Source of the DNA: SFWF01 sp045591645
GTDB taxonomy: Bacteria; Bacillota; Clostridia; Oscillospirales; Acutalibacteraceae
Reading direction: 5' to 3'
Assembly (NCBI GenBank): GCA_045591645.1
Contig: JAZNTG010000012.1
Location: 1 to 6,126 of the forward strand
Length of the DNA stretch: 6,126 nucleotides
The notes under the pieces are model-generated. The model worked only from the letters and a program-made list of their open reading frames with translations, made no database searches and had not been told where the DNA came from. A program made the translations under genes and the position numbers. Below, piece by piece: positions 4,064 to 6,126 of this stretch. The stretch's first letter is position 1, and each line of letters opens with the position of its first letter.

Positions 4064-4353
4064 ATCATAAAAATAAATGCGTTTGAACAGGAAAAAGTAG
4101 GCTTGGAAAAAGCTTTCAGAGAGTTGCCGGTCGGTGCGAGGCAATAAGCGACACCATTCCGAATACGTCTTGCAAGCAGTGCACCGAACGAAATGTGTTT
4201 TTAGTAGGCTGCAACGGGAGTTCCCGTTATAGAACGAGAGTGTTGTTTGACACTTTACAAGGCCGCGATCGCGAGATGGCGGTAAACTGAGGTGGTACCA
4301 CGGGTTTTCTCGTCCTCTGTATTCTAAACGGAATACGGAGGGCGTGTTTTTTT
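4064..4353 (+). ncRNA. T-box riboswitch, predicted tRNA-Tyr specific
   Basis: All key parts are visible. The base of stem I can form between 4080-4085 and 4185-4190. CAGGA (4088-4092) pairs with TCTTG (4168-4172) below the specifier loop, and GG/CC and TGG/CCA pairs close it above (4100-4106 with 4154-4160). The loop has the conserved AGTA (4096-4099) on one side and GAA-TAC-G (4161-4167) on the other, so the specifier codon is UAC, tyrosine (4164-4166). AGAGAG (4118-4123), stem TTGCC/GGCAA and the GGTGCGA apical loop follow. Hairpins at 4213-4228 and 4239-4254 lie in the linker. The T-box AGGTGGTACCACGG (4290-4303) carries TGGT, whose last base would pair with an A discriminator, as in tRNA-Tyr. 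Uncharged tRNA would favour the antiterminator and allow transcription of the symporter gene. The T-box itself is certain; the tyrosine assignment is strong inference. Confidence 0.93.
4311..4353 (+). terminator. T-box regulated terminator
   Basis: CGTCCTCTGTATTC (4311-4324) pairs with GAATACGGAGGGCG (4331-4344) around TAAACG, a 14-bp stem with two G-T wobbles, followed by TG and seven T (4347-4353). The 5' arm contains CCTC, which can instead pair with the GAGG of the T-box to form the antiterminator. Confidence 0.93.
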
Positions 4354-4407
4354 GCCGTACATCGGTTTTTCTCCGTAATTCCAAGCTCAAAAGGAGGTAA
4401 AAAAAAC

Positions 4408-5955
4408 ATGACAGACGCACAACTTTACACAATTATCGCGCTCTGCGTTTACGCGATCGCGATGGCACTGATCGGCTGTATAAGCTACGGAAAATCCAAG
4501 ACGCTTGACCACTTCCTTATAGGTGGAAGAAACATCGGCGCGTGGGTAACCGCATTTGCTTACGGAACCACCTACTTTTCGGCGGTCGTATTCGTTGGAT
4601 ATGCCGGACAACACGGTTGGAATATTGGTATCGGTGCTATATGGATCGGTATCGGAAACGCCGTTCTCGGTTGTCTTCTTTCTTGGCTTCTTTTTGCAAA
4701 CCGCACGAGAAAGATGACGAAGAAGCTTTCGGCAAAAACTATGCCTGAATATTTCGGGAAGAGATATGACTCGAAGGGAATGAAGATCTTTGCGGCAATC
4801 ATAATTTTCGTATTCCTCGTTCCTTACTCGGCGGCGGTATACAAAGGACTCGGATCGCTTTTCAGTGCAGTCTTCCCGGGCGTCGAAACATGGGTGTGGA
4901 TGCTTATAATTGCCTGCCTTACCGCAGTTTATCTCGTTGCAGGCGGATACATAGCTACCGCTTACACTGATCTTGTTCAGGGAATAGTTATGATAGCTGG
5001 CGTTGTATGCCTTATCTTTGCCGTCCTCGGTCACGATAGCGTCGGCGGTGTTACCGGACTTATTGAAAATCTGAAAAACTTCGTTCCTTCCGCCGAAGGC
5101 GATAAGGTTACGGGAGATCAGCTCACGAGTATTTTCGGCGGCTCGGCATTTAAATTCCTTTGCGTAAATATTATGCTTACAAGCTTCGGTACGTGGGGAC
5201 TTCCTCAGATGATCGGTAAATTCTACGCGATCAAGGATACCGCGGCTATAAAACGCGGAACGATAATATCGACGATATTCTGTGCGGTTATCGGTTGCGG
5301 CGCATATCTTATAGGAAGCGCATCAAGACTTATTCTCGGCGGACAGCTTCCCGAGGGCGGAATTGACTCGGTAATTCCCGCAGTTCTTATGGAGGTTCTC
5401 GGAAACGGAACTCTTGGGATTATTCTTCTCGCAGTCATAATGATCCTTCTTCTTTCGGCATCAATGTCTACTCTTGAAGCAGTCGTTCTCACCTCTGCTT
5501 CTGCGGTCGCGGTCGACCTTATTCCCGCAGTCAGAAAGAAGGAAACAAGGTCCGAAACTCAGATGCTTCTCACAAGGATCCTCTGTCTTGTATTCGTTGC
5601 TTGCTCGTTCATTTTCGCAACTCAGAACATTCCGATCATCGTAAGCCTTATGTCCTTCTCTTGGGGCGTAGTTTCGGGTTGCTTCATAGGTCCGTACATC
5701 TGGGGACTTTTCTCGAAGAAGATCACTAAGATCGGCGCATATTCCGGTATGATTGCAGGACTTCTCACAGTCGGTGTGACGACTCTCGTTATATCTCTTA
5801 GTTCCGGATTCTCGGCAGCGGCGGCAAAATCTCCCGAAATGGGTGTTGCTGCCATGGCGGTTTCCATGATTGTTGTTCCGCTCGTTAGCCTGATTACCAA
5901 GAACAAGGATAAGGAAAGAGTAGAAGAAATATTCGAGTGTTATAACGAAGAATAA
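4408..5955 (+). CDS. Sodium:solute symporter (SSS family), predicted tyrosine uptake
   Basis: The 515-residue integral membrane protein has about 13 hydrophobic segments, the usual number and length for the PutP-like SSS family, which drives uptake with the sodium gradient. Family hallmarks: DHFLIGGRNIGAW after the first helix (34-46); YLVAGGYIATAYTDLVQG (175-192), with Asp188 at the place of the essential Asp187 of PutP; GLPQMIGKFYAIKD (264-277); and SASMSTLEAVVLTSASAVAVDL (350-371), whose Ser354-Thr355 would match the sodium-site Ser/Thr of PutP. The ATG follows AAGGAGGT (4391-4398) by 9 nt. The Tyr T-box upstream points to tyrosine or an aromatic relative as substrate; proline, common in this family, is not supported by the specifier. 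Codons are visibly more G/C-rich than those of the gene at 1961-3091, so this part may be ancestral chromosome. Substrate is inference; family is firm. Confidence 0.93.
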   Translation: MTDAQLYTIIALCVYAIAMALIGCISYGKSKTLDHFLIGGRNIGAWVTAFAYGTTYFSAVVFVGYAGQHGWNIGIGAIWIGIGNAVLGCLLSWLLFANRTRKMTKKLSAKTMPEYFGKRYDSKGMKIFAAIIIFVFLVPYSAAVYKGLGSLFSAVFPGVETWVWMLIIACLTAVYLVAGGYIATAYTDLVQGIVMIAGVVCLIFAVLGHDSVGGVTGLIENLKNFVPSAEGDKVTGDQLTSIFGGSAFKFLCVNIMLTSFGTWGLPQMIGKFYAIKDTAAIKRGTIISTIFCAVIGCGAYLIGSASRLILGGQLPEGGIDSVIPAVLMEVLGNGTLGIILLAVIMILLLSASMSTLEAVVLTSASAVAVDLIPAVRKKETRSETQMLLTRILCLVFVACSFIFATQNIPIIVSLMSFSWGVVSGCFIGPYIWGLFSKKITKIGAYSGMIAGLLTVGVTTLVISLSSGFSAAAAKSPEMGVAAMAVSMIVVPLVSLITKNKDKERVEEIFECYNEE

Positions 5956-5983
5956 TCAGTACACGATAAAATAAAACCGCAAG

Positions 5984-6023
5984 GAATTGGCGTGATACTC
6001 TTATCGGAGTATCACGCCAGTTC
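5984..6023 (+). terminator. Long hairpin after the symporter gene
   Basis: Positions 5984-6000 pair with 6007-6023 around TTATCG, about 17 bp with a single T-G wobble; the core is GGCGTGATACTC with GAGTATCACGCC. It starts 28 nt after the stop codon. There is no T tract, since ATTCGCC follows, so it may be a rho-independent terminator of poor type, an mRNA 3' end protector, or the first part of the hairpin array that follows. Its 3' arm overlaps the outer stem of that array. Confidence 0.5.
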
Positions 6024-6126
6024 TATTCGCCTGTGGCGAGTGATATTGCTACGCAGTGATATTCGGCTCGCGCCGAGTGGTATTCGCTTCGCGAGTTTGA
6101 AGGCGAATAGAATATCACTGAAGCCG
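6021..6126 (+). repeat. Array of four phased hairpins within an outer stem
   Basis: Four units follow one another: 6025-6041, 6045-6057, 6061-6078 and 6082-6096. Each begins with ATT, ends with AGT, and has a different 2-4 bp GC stem with a 3-4 nt loop (ATTCGCC-TGT-GGCGAGT, ATTGC-TAC-GCAGT, ATTCGGC-TCGC-GCCGAGT, ATTCGC-TTC-GCGAGT). The linkers are GAT, GAT and GGT. TTCTATTCGCC (6021-6031) pairs perfectly with GGCGAATAGAA (6102-6112), which encloses the units, and AATATCACT (6111-6119) is the reverse complement of the repeated AGTGATATT. The array runs towards, and probably past, the window end. Confidence 0.65.

Noticed and set aside
4159..4161. CCG read as a proline specifier in the T-box, which would suit a PutP-like transporter
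   Set aside because: The CC pairs with GG (4100-4101) in the helix above the loop, and the conserved GAA-NNN-purine spacing puts UAC in the specifier position.
4043..4432. 129-codon minus-strand frame over the T-box leader
   Set aside because: The region is fully explained by the promoter, T-box and terminator on the plus strand, and the frame has no ribosome binding site.
4387..5034. 215-codon minus-strand frame opposite the symporter gene
   Set aside because: It is the antisense shadow of a clear SSS symporter, with a composition rich in Arg, Ser and Cys and no start signal.

Overview
The window looks like accessory chromosome of a low-to-moderate GC Firmicute, most likely a gut-type Clostridium relative (Clostridia). 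The basis is a canonical T-box leader, consensus sigma-A promoters with AAGGAGG-type ribosome binding sites, XRE-family regulators, and dense small-hairpin repeats between genes. The species cannot be named from the sequence.

Layout. Positions 1-260 hold tandem hairpins (a CUUG-loop hairpin, a terminator-like hairpin, and a four-way-junction-like element), then the promoter of the first gene. 278-1063 encodes a membrane-anchored XRE regulator: cytoplasmic HTH, one transmembrane helix and an outward domain of about 158 residues. 1229-1678 encodes a second XRE regulator whose C-terminal half resembles the gamma (KOPS-reading) winged helix of FtsK. Its promoter overlaps a 22-bp inverted repeat that could be its own operator. 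1961-3091, behind a textbook consensus promoter, encodes a helical, HEAT-like protein with a small C-terminal alpha/beta domain of unknown function. 3092-3525 has no gene but a string of hairpins and terminators. 3526-4000 holds two gene remnants joined head to head: the 3' end of a TPR-type regulator on the minus strand and the 3' end of an unrecognised gene on the plus strand. 4029-4353 is a promoter and a complete T-box riboswitch whose specifier reads UAC (tyrosine). It controls the 515-residue sodium:solute symporter at 4408-5955. The window ends in a long hairpin and then an array of four small hairpins that share the same closing pairs.

How it works together. The only well-defined circuit is T-box plus symporter: uncharged tRNA-Tyr would stabilise the antiterminator and switch on a sodium-coupled transporter, which makes tyrosine or a related compound the predicted substrate. 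The genes at 278-3091 each have their own promoter or terminator and look like independent cargo units rather than one operon. No complete new defence or mobile system is visible. The most unusual items are the XRE-FtsK-gamma fusion, the membrane-spanning XRE protein, the Tyr T-box on an SSS transporter, the phased hairpin array at the right edge, and the scar of two decapitated genes.
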